Positions 34,286 through 42,800 of a DNA stretch of 64,000 bases are shown in pieces. The position numbers were made by a program, and so were the translations under genes. Origin of the DNA: Parasalinivibrio latis (GTDB taxonomy: Bacteria; Pseudomonadota; Gammaproteobacteria; Enterobacterales; Vibrionaceae); NCBI RefSeq assembly GCF_036825535.1, contig NZ_CP098813.1:1178001-1242000 (forward strand), in the 5' to 3' direction. The notes beneath the pieces were generated by a model that was not told the DNA's origin, searched no databases, and was given only the letters and a program-made list of their open reading frames with translations. Each line of letters starts with the position of its first letter. Within the stretch, counting starts at the first letter, position 1.

Positions 34286-34858
34286 TCACTTGATTGGGGA
34301 AATGTCCAGGTTGTACTGGTGAGGGGCTTGAGCCAGTTCTCCCGCGTAACCGGTATCAGTTAACCACTTTCGGGCTTTCTCCGGTGCAACGAGCATGGGC
34401 ATGCGGTGGTGGTAACGGGAGTACTGCTCATCTGGCGGTGTTGTAAGGGTTACGAGCTTGCAGTCCGGCAACATAAGGCCAGCCATAAAAATGGGCTCAC
34501 CGTTGCTGCCGGTAAACAGGTACTTCAGTTTTTTTCTTTGTGGCTCTGATGGGTCTTCGGGTGTCCATTCATACCACCCTGAGCAAGGTACCAGGCACCT
34601 GAATTGATGAAAGCTTTGCCGGAAGGTGGGTTTGACGGCGGCGGTTTCTGCCTGTGCATTGATAATAGGGCGTTTTGCCCAGTCAGGTTTTATGCCCCAG
34701 TGAAGAGTGAGTTGACGTGGGTTTTCCTTGCCAACAATTACGTCAATGGGATCGGTTGGGCGGAGGTCTGGGTTCGTACGGGTATGGAATGGCATCCCAA
34801 GCGTGTCCGTGATGAACTTAGCAAGTGGGTCATCCGATACATTTATCCTGCCGCACAT
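34286..34858 (-). CDS. SRAP-domain protein (YedK/HMCES-type)
   Basis: 190 aa. The N-terminal MCGRINV exposes catalytic Cys2 after methionine removal; Cys2 forms a DNA-protein crosslink with abasic sites in single-stranded DNA, shielding them. Conserved ARAET-like (NAQAETA), RCLVPCSGWYEW and HHRMPM stretches are present. GGAGG lies upstream of the ATG. It is convergent with the RidA-like gene, 24 bp apart. The length is somewhat short of E. coli YedK (about 220 aa), without any visible loss of motifs. Confidence 0.9.
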   Translation of the reverse strand: MCGRINVSDDPLAKFITDTLGMPFHTRTNPDLRPTDPIDVIVGKENPRQLTLHWGIKPDWAKRPIINAQAETAAVKPTFRQSFHQFRCLVPCSGWYEWTPEDPSEPQRKKLKYLFTGSNGEPIFMAGLMLPDCKLVTLTTPPDEQYSRYHHRMPMLVAPEKARKWLTDTGYAGELAQAPHQYNLDISPIK

Positions 34859-34886
34859 AGTCTTTCCTCCGGCCTACCAGCAAATA

Positions 34887-35573
34887 TCAGTCCAAGTCCG
34901 CATTAAAGATAGTACGGAATTTCCACTCCCCTGAAATGTGTTGCCAGGTTTCTCCCGGTTTACGGCTGAAAAATATTGGTTTGGCGAAGTGCATGCTGCG
35001 CTCTGCTAACTCCCGTATTGTTAACATTCCAAGGTGGAATGCTGCATGTCTGAACGCTGCACCATGACCAACAAAAATATGTAATCGGTTTGCGCTGTCG
35101 TGTTGGTTGAATGTGTCTGAAATATAGTCGGCGACCCGCTGTCCTGCCTGCATAAGTGATTCTGCTCCGGGGTAAGGGAGACAATAACGGTTATCCGAAT
35201 CCCAATTAGGCGGGGGAGGCGAAAAGCGTGGGTCTGCAGCAATTATCCGTTCAATCTCTGCTACGGATAAGTTTGCAAGCGCCCCTACCGACCTTTCTGT
35301 CAGGGAGTTAGTTTCAACAATACTCAGCGGGTAGCCGAGCTGACGGCAAACTATGTCGGCAGTTTGCCATGCCCGTAGTGACGAAGAGGTATGGATAGGG
35401 AAGACAGGATCTATCATTTTGTCCTGGCAAAAAGTCTTAATATAACTGGCACAAATTTCTGCCTGCTTTTCACCTTCCGGCGTCAGGGGATAAGGTTGGT
35501 TGGCACTGGGTGTATCGGGGAGTTGGTAATATTCACCGTGCCTGACGATGGCAAAATATTGGGTCAAACTCAT
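34887..35573 (-). CDS. Histidine phosphatase-family protein
   Basis: 228 aa phosphoglycerate-mutase-like fold. The catalytic RHGE is at residues 11-14 (AIVRHGEYYQLP); the second histidine is in IFVGHGAAFRHAAF. Substrate unknown; small-molecule or protein phosphatase are both possible. AGGAG lies 5 nt before the ATG. The gene is upstream of and on the same strand as the SRAP gene, 28 bp away. Confidence 0.85.
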   Translation of the reverse strand: MSLTQYFAIVRHGEYYQLPDTPSANQPYPLTPEGEKQAEICASYIKTFCQDKMIDPVFPIHTSSSLRAWQTADIVCRQLGYPLSIVETNSLTERSVGALANLSVAEIERIIAADPRFSPPPPNWDSDNRYCLPYPGAESLMQAGQRVADYISDTFNQHDSANRLHIFVGHGAAFRHAAFHLGMLTIRELAERSMHFAKPIFFSRKPGETWQHISGEWKFRTIFNADLD

Positions 35574-35639
35574 TAACGCTCCTGTTGTGCTTTGCCGGAC
35601 CTATCCTTTTACAGTCCGCTTTCAATAAGCTTCAAATGG

Positions 35640-35667
35640 CATATGGTTTAAACAATTAAACCATATG
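35640..35667. promoter_or_regulatory. 28-bp perfect inverted repeat
   Basis: 12-bp arms CATATGGTTTAA and TTAAACCATATG around ACAA, 67-94 bp upstream of the phosphatase start. AT-rich and without T-run, so an operator seems more likely than a terminator. No regulator gene adjoins it. Confidence 0.5.
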
Positions 35668-35754
35668 TTTGCCTTTGCTATCACAGGGTTGGTGATATTT
35701 TGCGTACTGAGTCTTCAACCTTAAGATGTTGTGGTAGTTGCGGTGTTAATAGAG

Positions 35755-36432
35755 TCAGCCTGAAAAGTCCGGATGTTGAACCAGCTCCAGCAGGTTGGAT
35801 ACGGTGAGAGTTGGCTGGATTCCCCAAGGATCAAAGAGAGCATTTTTACTACGTTTTACCCAGGCTGCGCGCATGCCCGCTGACAGGGCACCGATAACAT
35901 CAAAGGGGTTGGATGACACCAGCCAGGTTTGATCTGTGGTAGAACCTGCAGAACGTAAGAAATAGGCATAACATGCAGGATTCGGTTTAAAGGTTTTCAG
36001 GTCGTCAACGCTGACCACTTCTTCAAAATAATTAATTAATCCGCAGTTGCTCAGAACCGTCGTGACCGCCTTGTGGGTTCCGTTTGAGAAAGCAAGGCGA
36101 CGGTGACCGCTGTGCCCAAGTACTTCAAGTGCCTGACGGACATCCTGGAATGCAGGGAGGCTGCTGTAACTGTCCATCAACAGCTGTTTCTGGCTTTCTG
36201 ACAATGAGACATTGTGATGCATACACGTATATTCAAGGGATTGCCGGGTGCAGGTGGCAAAATCTTCATAATTTTGCATCAACCCACGCCGGAAAGAGTA
36301 TTCAAGTTGTTTTTCACGCCATAATGTTGCAAATGGCTCGGCTTTGTCGCCCACCATGGATTTCAGTAACACAGTGACCCCCTGTGTATCAATAAGGGTG
36401 CCGTAGACATCAAATGCAAGGGTAATCGCCAT
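35755..36432 (-). CDS. Haloacid dehalogenase type II
   Basis: 225 aa HAD-superfamily hydrolase. I start at the ATG at 36432 (AGAAAGGA about 8 nt upstream), which puts the nucleophile motif FDVYGTLIDT at the very N-terminus as usual. SNGTHK is motif II and KPNPACYAYFL holds motif III; the WLVSSNPFDVIGA stretch is typical of L-2-haloacid dehalogenases. It would convert L-2-haloalkanoates to D-2-hydroxy acids. The longer frame adds a poor N-terminus. Confidence 0.87.
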   Translation of the reverse strand: MAITLAFDVYGTLIDTQGVTVLLKSMVGDKAEPFATLWREKQLEYSFRRGLMQNYEDFATCTRQSLEYTCMHHNVSLSESQKQLLMDSYSSLPAFQDVRQALEVLGHSGHRRLAFSNGTHKAVTTVLSNCGLINYFEEVVSVDDLKTFKPNPACYAYFLRSAGSTTDQTWLVSSNPFDVIGALSAGMRAAWVKRSKNALFDPWGIQPTLTVSNLLELVQHPDFSG

Positions 36433-36536
36433 TCCTTTGGTCCTTTCTTGCTCTGCGGGTATTGTTGATAGTAGACGAAAAAGAACCCGAGCTGGTTTGG
36501 GTATAATATTGATATGTGATTTAAAACGGGCAGGAT

Positions 36537-36767
36537 ATGGAACTCTGGCAATACTTTGGCATTGATTGGGCGGCAATGGTGTTAACCTTTCTTGCCATCT
36601 GGCAAATTGGAAACAAAAACCGGGTTGGATTTGTTCTGATGATGGTTGGGAATGGCTGTTGGGTATCGCTCGGTGTGATGACGGGCAGTCTTGCTATGGT
36701 GGTAGCAAACGTACTCTTCCTGCTAATGAATGTCCGGGCTTTATTGAAATGGAGCCGGGAAGCATAA
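36537..36767 (+). CDS. Small inner-membrane protein
   Basis: 76 aa with two to three hydrophobic segments (about 10-25, 30-48, 52-68). It resembles short PnuC-like or uncharacterised membrane proteins common in gammaproteobacteria (NKNRVGFVLMMVGNG, then VVANVLFLLMNVRALL). Too short for a full PnuC transporter. Divergent from the dehalogenase gene. Function unknown. Confidence 0.7.
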   Translation: MELWQYFGIDWAAMVLTFLAIWQIGNKNRVGFVLMMVGNGCWVSLGVMTGSLAMVVANVLFLLMNVRALLKWSREA

Positions 36768-36868
36768 GGGATTGAAAATTCCTACAGGGTTCACATTTTT
36801 TACAGCGTCCAGGCACAAAATGGCGTATCATGCGCGCCGATTCAACGCAAAAAGAGAGTATCGGTCAG

Positions 36869-37708
36869 ATGATTAGAGCAGGTCAGTTCAATACGCTGAA
36901 AGTCCTGGAAGTTGTAGAGTATGGCGTATACCTCGACGGTGGTGAAGATGAAGGTAAAATCCTTCTTCCACGTAATGAGGTTCCGGCCGATACCCAAGTC
37001 GGGGATAAATTGGATGTGTTCATCCTATTTGACGCCCACGATGACATGATTGCGACAACCAAGAAACCTGCTGGTGTTGTCGGCGAATTTGTCAATCTGA
37101 AAGTGGTAAGCGTTAACTCGGTGGGTGCGTTTGCAGATTGGGGCCTCAATAAAGACATCCTTATTCCATTCAGCGAGCAACGCCGCCGTCTGGAAGAAGG
37201 TGATACCGTTCTGGTTCGCATCTATATCGATCGTGCGAGTGGCCGTATCGTCGCATCAACAAAATTCAACCGTTTCCTTGATAAGACACCTGCACGTTAC
37301 AAAAAGGGCGAGCAGGTCAATATGATGGTAGGGGAGCGGTCGGACCTGGGTTTCAAGGTTATTATTGAAAATGCGCACTGGGGAATGCTGTTCAGCAGCG
37401 ATGTCTTCGGAAAGCTGTTTATTGGTAAACGCCTGAAAGGTTACGTCAAGAGCATTCGAAGTGACGGTAAAATCGATATTTCACTGCAGGCACCAGGCCG
37501 GGCGAAAGTAGATAATCTGGCAGATAAGGTTATGACACTGCTGGAAAAGAAAGGTGGCTATCTACCGCTGTCAGACAAGTCTTCTCCAGAAGCGATTTTT
37601 GATGTTTTCCGCACCAGCAAGGCGACATACAAGCAAACCATTGGTGCGTTATACAAGCAGGGAAGAATTGTTATCGATAAAGACGGTATCCGTCTTCGCA
37701 AAGATTAA
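36869..37708 (+). CDS. cvfB: CvfB-family S1 RNA-binding protein
   Basis: 279 aa from the ATG at 36869 (MIRAGQFNTLKVLEV is the usual N-terminus); the upstream ATG at 36830 adds 13 residues. It has tandem S1-type beta-barrels (KILLPRNEVP, then ADWGLNKDILIPFSEQRR, then KGYVKSIRSDGKIDISLQ) and a C-terminal winged helix (about 205-279). CvfB proteins bind RNA and affect virulence gene expression in Staphylococcus; in gammaproteobacteria the role is not well defined. A terminator follows. Confidence 0.88.
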   Translation: MIRAGQFNTLKVLEVVEYGVYLDGGEDEGKILLPRNEVPADTQVGDKLDVFILFDAHDDMIATTKKPAGVVGEFVNLKVVSVNSVGAFADWGLNKDILIPFSEQRRRLEEGDTVLVRIYIDRASGRIVASTKFNRFLDKTPARYKKGEQVNMMVGERSDLGFKVIIENAHWGMLFSSDVFGKLFIGKRLKGYVKSIRSDGKIDISLQAPGRAKVDNLADKVMTLLEKKGGYLPLSDKSSPEAIFDVFRTSKATYKQTIGALYKQGRIVIDKDGIRLRKD

Positions 37709-37750
37709 TTGAAGCTAGCTGCTTGATTTTAGACCGCTGTATATTTCACG

Positions 37751-37783
37751 AATGCCTGGTATAAAATATCAGGCATTTTTTTG
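37751..37783 (+). terminator. Intrinsic terminator of cvfB
   Basis: 8-bp stem AATGCCTG / CAGGCATT with an 11-nt loop and a run of T, 43 bp after the stop. Confidence 0.85.
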
Positions 37784-38093
37784 TGTTTTTTAATGCTCTC
37801 ATGAGGAAACCAATTTAACATCATGGTTTAATGAAATTTCCCCTCTTTTTGTTGACTGATATTTTAGTCATCTCTGCGTGTCATTATTAAATGCCTGCCA
37901 GTTATAAAGCACATGGAATTCTTTGTTTTTCATGGCGGTATATTTTTCGGTACAAGCAAAACAACCCGGTTCTTATTTTATAGAACTATACTCAACGATG
38001 AGACATGTTAAGCATGTTGATGATTATGCATCCCTTATTGATATGTGGGATGTATAACCCCTAAAGAAAAATAATGCATGGCAGGGTGCCGGG
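37784..38093. promoter_or_regulatory. Leader region of the polysaccharide synthase pair
   Basis: 310 bp, AT-rich, without a gene. It contains a hairpin at 38026-38055 (ATGCATCCC pairing with GGGATGTAT over a 12-nt loop, one G-T pair) ending 38 bp before the start codon, and a small palindrome ACATG-N5-CATGT at 38003-38017. No known riboswitch pattern such as GEMM is visible. Confidence 0.45.
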
Positions 38094-39677
38094 ATGGGTG
38101 CACAACCACAAAGCAATTCCATACATACGTTTCAGTCCCGCACGGGTGCAAGACGCTATCCTCGGATTGAATTTCCGGCGTCTATTAATATCGCAGGAAA
38201 AAGGTACCCTACGAAGGAATGGAGTATTGGCGGCTTTTCGCTTAATGAGGGAGATTTCCCCGGGCAAAAGGGAGAAAAGCTGGATGGGGATCTCTGCTTT
38301 GAATTACCCATAGGCACCTTTTCCACTCCGGTTCATTTTGAAGTAATGCGAGCCAGTGACAATGGCTACATCATCGGTTGCCAATTCTTCTCGATTGATT
38401 CAAACCACCAGAAAACGCTGCAAACCATAGTGGATACTTACCTTTCTGGTGAGACGCTTTCCCTCGACTCAATTACTACGTTTGGAGTGAAAGCACAGCT
38501 GCACGAAGAAGAATCGGCAAGGATGAAACAAAACTGGTGGCGTTTTACCTTCGTTGCCCTCGGGGCCGCCTTTCTCATTGCTTTTGGTGCCATGATGGTT
38601 CAATCCAGGGTACTGACGATAAAGTCTTTTCATGCAGCCGTCACCCAGCCGGTACTTATTTTCCGGAGCCACAGTACAGGTATTATTACGTTCAACCAGC
38701 TGGAATTGGGTAAGAAAGTCTCAAAAGGTGAGCCTGTGTTTCAGGTGGAAACGGAAGAGTCAGCAGACTTGCTGGCCGAGTATAAAGAACAGTTAGCATC
38801 AACGCGGGCAGATATTGCATTTTACGATACGATGTTGAAACAAATATCTGCGGCCCTTGGAAATTATAAAAACCGTTTAAACAGCGAACTTGGATTAATT
38901 GACGATCGGTTGTCTTTGATACTAAATGAAGAACGAAGCCGCGTTGATATATTCGAACGGTTTGAGCAAGGGAAAAATGCGGGCTCAGTTGATCATGTGA
39001 CCCATGAGTACCAATGGCTGGATGTATTAGAGGTAAGAAAAGAAAAACTGGAGCTGATTTCCCGAAAACAGAATATAGAAAACCAATTGGAGCTCGCGAA
39101 TTTCGAGCTCCTGACCGAAAATGGTTTTACCACGATGGCATCGCCGTTTGAACTCAGTGCCCAACGTGATGCGCGAATTAAAAAAGCTGTGGCACTGGAG
39201 CTGGAAATTGAAAGAATTAAAAACAGGGGGATTGCGTACTCACCATGCGATTGTTACGTAATCGCTGCGAATGCAACTGAAGGGGAAGTTGTTGAAACAG
39301 GTAACAGCGTTTTAGAACTTTCTCCGGTAAACCCGGCAAATAATTCACAACGGATGTTGGTTGCCTTAATGCCTGTTGAAAAAGCGTCTTTGTTGAAAGT
39401 AGGGATGGAGGTTGATTACAGGCTGACCAGCAATGATGAGCCTATGAAAGGCACAATTTTGGAAACTCGCTTTTACAGTGCTGCCAACCCGTTACTGTTT
39501 AATGACGAAGGTAAACTACTGGGAGGGTTGCCCCAAACGTTACCCCGGCTAAAACAGTACACGTTACTGCTTATATCTCCTTCTGAGCAAGACACCGAAT
39601 CTGTGATTCATGAGCCGGCGACGGTATTGGCTCATGTTAAATGGCAAGATTTCCTCACTGACTGGCTACGCTTATGA
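38094..39677 (+). CDS. PilZ-HlyD membrane protein, Alg44-like
   Basis: 527 aa. An N-terminal PilZ domain has the c-di-GMP motif RxxxR (R20-R24 in GARRYPRIEF) and a second motif with SxxG (S44-G47), though Glu replaces the usual Asp/Asn at 42. A membrane helix (about 150-170) leads to a periplasmic HlyD-like adaptor with two lipoyl-like halves and a coiled coil (about 215-400). This is the layout of Alg44, the c-di-GMP receptor for alginate polymerisation. GCAGGG lies 7 nt before the ATG. The stop overlaps the next gene by 4 bases. Confidence 0.82.
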   Translation: MGAQPQSNSIHTFQSRTGARRYPRIEFPASINIAGKRYPTKEWSIGGFSLNEGDFPGQKGEKLDGDLCFELPIGTFSTPVHFEVMRASDNGYIIGCQFFSIDSNHQKTLQTIVDTYLSGETLSLDSITTFGVKAQLHEEESARMKQNWWRFTFVALGAAFLIAFGAMMVQSRVLTIKSFHAAVTQPVLIFRSHSTGIITFNQLELGKKVSKGEPVFQVETEESADLLAEYKEQLASTRADIAFYDTMLKQISAALGNYKNRLNSELGLIDDRLSLILNEERSRVDIFERFEQGKNAGSVDHVTHEYQWLDVLEVRKEKLELISRKQNIENQLELANFELLTENGFTTMASPFELSAQRDARIKKAVALELEIERIKNRGIAYSPCDCYVIAANATEGEVVETGNSVLELSPVNPANNSQRMLVALMPVEKASLLKVGMEVDYRLTSNDEPMKGTILETRFYSAANPLLFNDEGKLLGGLPQTLPRLKQYTLLLISPSEQDTESVIHEPATVLAHVKWQDFLTDWLRL

Positions 39678-41182
39678 AGCCCGAAAAACTGGCGATTAAA
39701 GGCTTTTCCCGAGAAGACCCAAGCCACATTACTGCGTTTTGGTGGATGGGGCTGGTATTACTTCTGGTCATTTTGCTTGTTGCTTTCTCGATATCCGGTG
39801 TCAGCGACGTAGAAAAAGAAATCGTATTGGTGATTGGCCTAATCGGGGCTTGGCGATATGGGTGGAAACTGATCCACTTGGTGCGTGGGGTGTTTTATCA
39901 ATATATTCGTTATCCCATTCTAAAAGTGATGGCTGAATCTTCAAAAAAGCCGACGGAAGTCCTAATCGTCATTCCCTGTTACCGAACCTGCCCCGAAATA
40001 AGCGCCCCGGTGTTTAAAGCCCTGATAGATGACATTGAACGATTTGGTGTTGCATGCCGGGTGGTTGCCTGTGTGACAGACGTTGCCGATATTGCGGTGA
40101 TTGAAAGGCAATTTGAGCAAGTCGCGAGTTCAACCCCTCTGAATTTGCACGTTATCTGGCAGGACGGCTCTGGCAAGCGTGGAACCATGGCGGACGCACT
40201 GACGTTGTTGGCGGAGGAAAAGGAAGTATCAAAAGACAGTATTTTGATTTTAATGGATGGCGATACGGTAATCCCGGAAGGCACCCTGGAGAAAGTGTCT
40301 GGTTTCCTGATGCGTTTTCATGATCTCGGTGCCGTAACCACCCACAATCAGGCAACGGTGAAAGGATCTTCTATTACCCGTCAATGGTACCGGCAACGGA
40401 TGTCACTCCGGCATTTCTACATGTGCTCCCTCAGCCTCAGCTACCGTGTTCTGGTGTTAACGGGGCGGTTTTCAGCGTTTCGTGCATCACTGGCCCTGTC
40501 TTCTGATTTCATCGAAAATCTCAGGTATGACTACATTAAACACTGGCGTTACGGGCAGATAAGGTTGTTGACCGGAGACGACAAAAGTACCTGGTTCTAT
40601 GTATTAAAAAACCAATGGAAGATGTTATACCTCCCGGATTGGAAAGTGACTTGCATGGAGGAAGAACCGACCCATAACTTCTTTACCACCAGCGTTCAAC
40701 TGATGACCCGGTGGTATGGGAATATGTTAAGAAGTAACCTCCGGGCGCTTTCCCTCTCCCCGCAGCGTTTGGGTTGGTTCCTATGGCTTTGCCTCTGGGA
40801 CCAAAGAATCAGTATGTGGACGACGTTAATTGGCCCCACGCTGGCATTGGTTGCCTCTTTGTACCTCGGGCCCTCGATGTTTGTTGCCTACCTGATTTGG
40901 GTCATTGTGTCCCGCGGGCTGAATGTCCTGCTTATATCCATACAATCAGGCGTATTTCACCCCATTTTTGTTGTGTTGCTGTGGTACGAGCAAGTGTTTG
41001 GATCTCTTATAAAGATTTACCTTTTTTTCCATCCAAACCTTCAGAATTGGACCCGGCAGAATATCAGCAGCAACTATGTAGACCACAGTTTCACTGGGGA
41101 AGTGAAACGGTGGCTCCCACATGTAGAAACCACCGCGGCGCTGTTGACGTTGTTTGTGGCCGTGATGGCTCTGTATTTCTGA
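39674..41182 (+). CDS. Family 2 processive glycosyltransferase, Alg8-like
   Basis: 502 aa inner-membrane synthase. Two N-terminal helices (about 20-65) precede the cytoplasmic GT2 domain with D-x-D (LMDGDT, 195-198), an acceptor-base motif TGDDKSTWF (300-308) and a QxxxRW motif (Q342, R346, W347), then three or four C-terminal helices. TGDDKS and general length match Alg8, the mannuronan synthase subunit. Coupled by ATGA overlap to the PilZ-HlyD gene. No epimerase, lyase, porin or AlgD homologue is nearby, so the polymer might not be alginate. Confidence 0.82.
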   Translation: MKPEKLAIKGFSREDPSHITAFWWMGLVLLLVILLVAFSISGVSDVEKEIVLVIGLIGAWRYGWKLIHLVRGVFYQYIRYPILKVMAESSKKPTEVLIVIPCYRTCPEISAPVFKALIDDIERFGVACRVVACVTDVADIAVIERQFEQVASSTPLNLHVIWQDGSGKRGTMADALTLLAEEKEVSKDSILILMDGDTVIPEGTLEKVSGFLMRFHDLGAVTTHNQATVKGSSITRQWYRQRMSLRHFYMCSLSLSYRVLVLTGRFSAFRASLALSSDFIENLRYDYIKHWRYGQIRLLTGDDKSTWFYVLKNQWKMLYLPDWKVTCMEEEPTHNFFTTSVQLMTRWYGNMLRSNLRALSLSPQRLGWFLWLCLWDQRISMWTTLIGPTLALVASLYLGPSMFVAYLIWVIVSRGLNVLLISIQSGVFHPIFVVLLWYEQVFGSLIKIYLFFHPNLQNWTRQNISSNYVDHSFTGEVKRWLPHVETTAALLTLFVAVMALYF

Positions 41183-41228
41183 GTCTCTCCATCACCTTCG
41201 AACAAAGAGCAGGTATACAGCCGGGCGG

Positions 41229-41879
41229 TTAGTTCAGGTTGCGTGTTGACAGCCCCGAGGTTATCGCAAACTTAATCAGGTCAGCCAGCGAGCAGGCATT
41301 CAGCTTGTGCTTAATGGAGACGACATAATTGGATACGGACTTTTTAGACAGAGAGAGGTCATCCGCGATCTGGGATGTGCTCTTTCCGTCTGCCAACCTT
41401 TGAAATATGTCAAATTCACGGTTTGTAAGGCTCTCGAGAGGGTCCGAGTTGGCTGTCAGGTGATGGTTAAATGCGAGCGTTTTTGCCACGTCCGTGCTGA
41501 GGTAACTGCCTCCATCCATTACCGTTTCAATGGCTTCGATCAAGACATCCGGCGGGCTGCTTTTTGTGACGTATCCCCGGGCACCATTTTTGATTGCCCG
41601 CATGGTGATGTTTGGGTCATCATGCATGGTGAATACGACGATTCTTGTTTGCGGGGAGCGGCTGAGTATGCGGGAGATGGCCTCCAGTCCGCCCATGTTT
41701 TCCATGCTGAGATCCACCACCGCCACATCCGGCTCGGAATTTGACAGGCTCTTCAGCGCAGATTCGCCACTGTCTGCCTCCGCACATATTTCCATATGCT
41801 GACTTTCCAGGAGTATCCGGCAACCCTGCCGAACCATCGGGTGGTCATCAACAATCATGACCTTGCAACCGTGTTCCAT
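41229..41879 (-). CDS. NarL/LuxR-family response regulator
   Basis: 216 aa: receiver domain with acidic pair D11-D12 and phospho-acceptor D56 (VAVVDLSMEN), then a LuxR-type HTH (SLTNREFDIFQRLADG, then IADDLSLSKKSVSNYV). AAGGAG precedes the ATG. It closes the quinoprotein gene set; the cognate sensor kinase is most likely the NarX-type kinase at 49255-50643. In Pseudomonas, similar regulators (ExaE, AgmR/ErbR) control ethanol oxidation genes, so it probably activates this operon. Confidence 0.9.
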   Translation of the reverse strand: MEHGCKVMIVDDHPMVRQGCRILLESQHMEICAEADSGESALKSLSNSEPDVAVVDLSMENMGGLEAISRILSRSPQTRIVVFTMHDDPNITMRAIKNGARGYVTKSSPPDVLIEAIETVMDGGSYLSTDVAKTLAFNHHLTANSDPLESLTNREFDIFQRLADGKSTSQIADDLSLSKKSVSNYVVSIKHKLNACSLADLIKFAITSGLSTRNLN

Positions 41880-41958
41880 CGTCTTCTCCTTAAACGCCCC
41901 GAAAATTTACCATAGCCTATTTTTTAACGTGTTACGTGTACAAGGTTAAGAACACGCC

Positions 41959-42465
41959 CTAGTCCTTGTTTTCATGAAGTGACAATATCCAGGTAATGAT
42001 TTTCCATAACCTGTCTGACGATTCGATGATCACGATGTCTCCTGATGCCTGGGGAGGCATCGGAGCCCGCACATTTTCACGCGCCTTGCGGCTGTATCCC
42101 TGTTCCATCAGTTTTTCGCTGCCCAGTGTGACCAGCCGGAACAGTGTGTCTGGGTCTTTACCGTAAACCCAGCGTTGGTTTGACAGCGGAGGACCCATGC
42201 CGCCACCTCCGGTTCCACCATGGCAACCATTACAGCCGGTTTCCATAAAGATTTGATGACCCTCTTTGGCGATTTCCGGGTCCTTAGGGTCATAAGGGTT
42301 GATGAGGGTTCCTGGCTGAAAGTTGCTCACAAGTTCAGCGGGGGGCATGGTGGTTATATCAAATGAATTTGATGCAGCTGTTACCTGCCCTGAAAAGAGT
42401 GCAGCCCCAAAAAGGGGAAGGACAAACAGTATTCCCCTCAGCATCGTTTTATTGTTTCCTTTCAT
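41959..42465 (-). CDS. Periplasmic c-type cytochrome (XoxG-like role)
   Basis: 168 aa from the ATG at 42465, with a perfect AGGAGG 5 nt upstream. Signal peptide ending near VTAAS; one haem site C78-x-x-C81-H82 (ETGCNGCHGG); a probable distal Met in RAPMPPQ. A mono-haem cytochrome in a quinoprotein dehydrogenase operon is expected to accept electrons from PQQH2 and pass them to a terminal oxidase, as XoxG or cytochrome c550 do. The start lies within the 3' end of the upstream gene (17-bp overlap). Confidence 0.88.
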   Translation of the reverse strand: MKGNNKTMLRGILFVLPLFGAALFSGQVTAASNSFDITTMPPAELVSNFQPGTLINPYDPKDPEIAKEGHQIFMETGCNGCHGGTGGGGMGPPLSNQRWVYGKDPDTLFRLVTLGSEKLMEQGYSRKARENVRAPMPPQASGDIVIIESSDRLWKIITWILSLHENKD

Positions 42466-42796
42466 TGCTTCCTCCTGGATTGCTTTCATCTTGTATAAAC
42501 TGTTTAGCCCGCCGTATATAGCCGGCCGGGTTATCAAGGAAAAACGCTTTTGATGTCAGGCTGTTGAAGCAGTAAAGCCTGCCGTCCCGGTGCCAGATAT
42601 AACGGATAGAACAGTCAGTTTTTATTTTTGCGCCCACTGCCAGTGCGTAAGGGTCATGTTTGTCAAATGCCGCTGCCGGGTTTTCCGGCAACGGGGGTGA
42701 TTTCCAAATGGGCTGAGCCCATGGGTTGTTTCCCGCCAGGCCTATGGACGGCTGGCCACTTATCGCCAATATCATGAACGCAATGGAATATTTCAT
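42449..42796 (-). CDS. Small periplasmic YHS-like protein
   Basis: 115 aa from the ATG at 42796. N-terminal signal peptide (MKYSIAFMILAISG...IGLAG). The rest has a pattern of the YHS type (DGRLYCFNS then FFLDNPAGYIRRAKQFI) with two cysteines (DCSIRY and LYCFNS). YHS-like domains can bind metals or haem; in this operon a metal delivery or cofactor role is conceivable but unproven. It starts 4 bp after the beta-propeller stop. Family not firmly identified. Confidence 0.7.
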   Translation of the reverse strand: MKYSIAFMILAISGQPSIGLAGNNPWAQPIWKSPPLPENPAAAFDKHDPYALAVGAKIKTDCSIRYIWHRDGRLYCFNSLTSKAFFLDNPAGYIRRAKQFIQDESNPGGSNERKQ

Positions 42797-42800
42797 CCGT

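Noticed and set aside
38094..41182. A full alginate operon
   Set aside because: Only the Alg44-like and Alg8-like genes are present; flanking genes belong to CvfB and the quinoprotein system.
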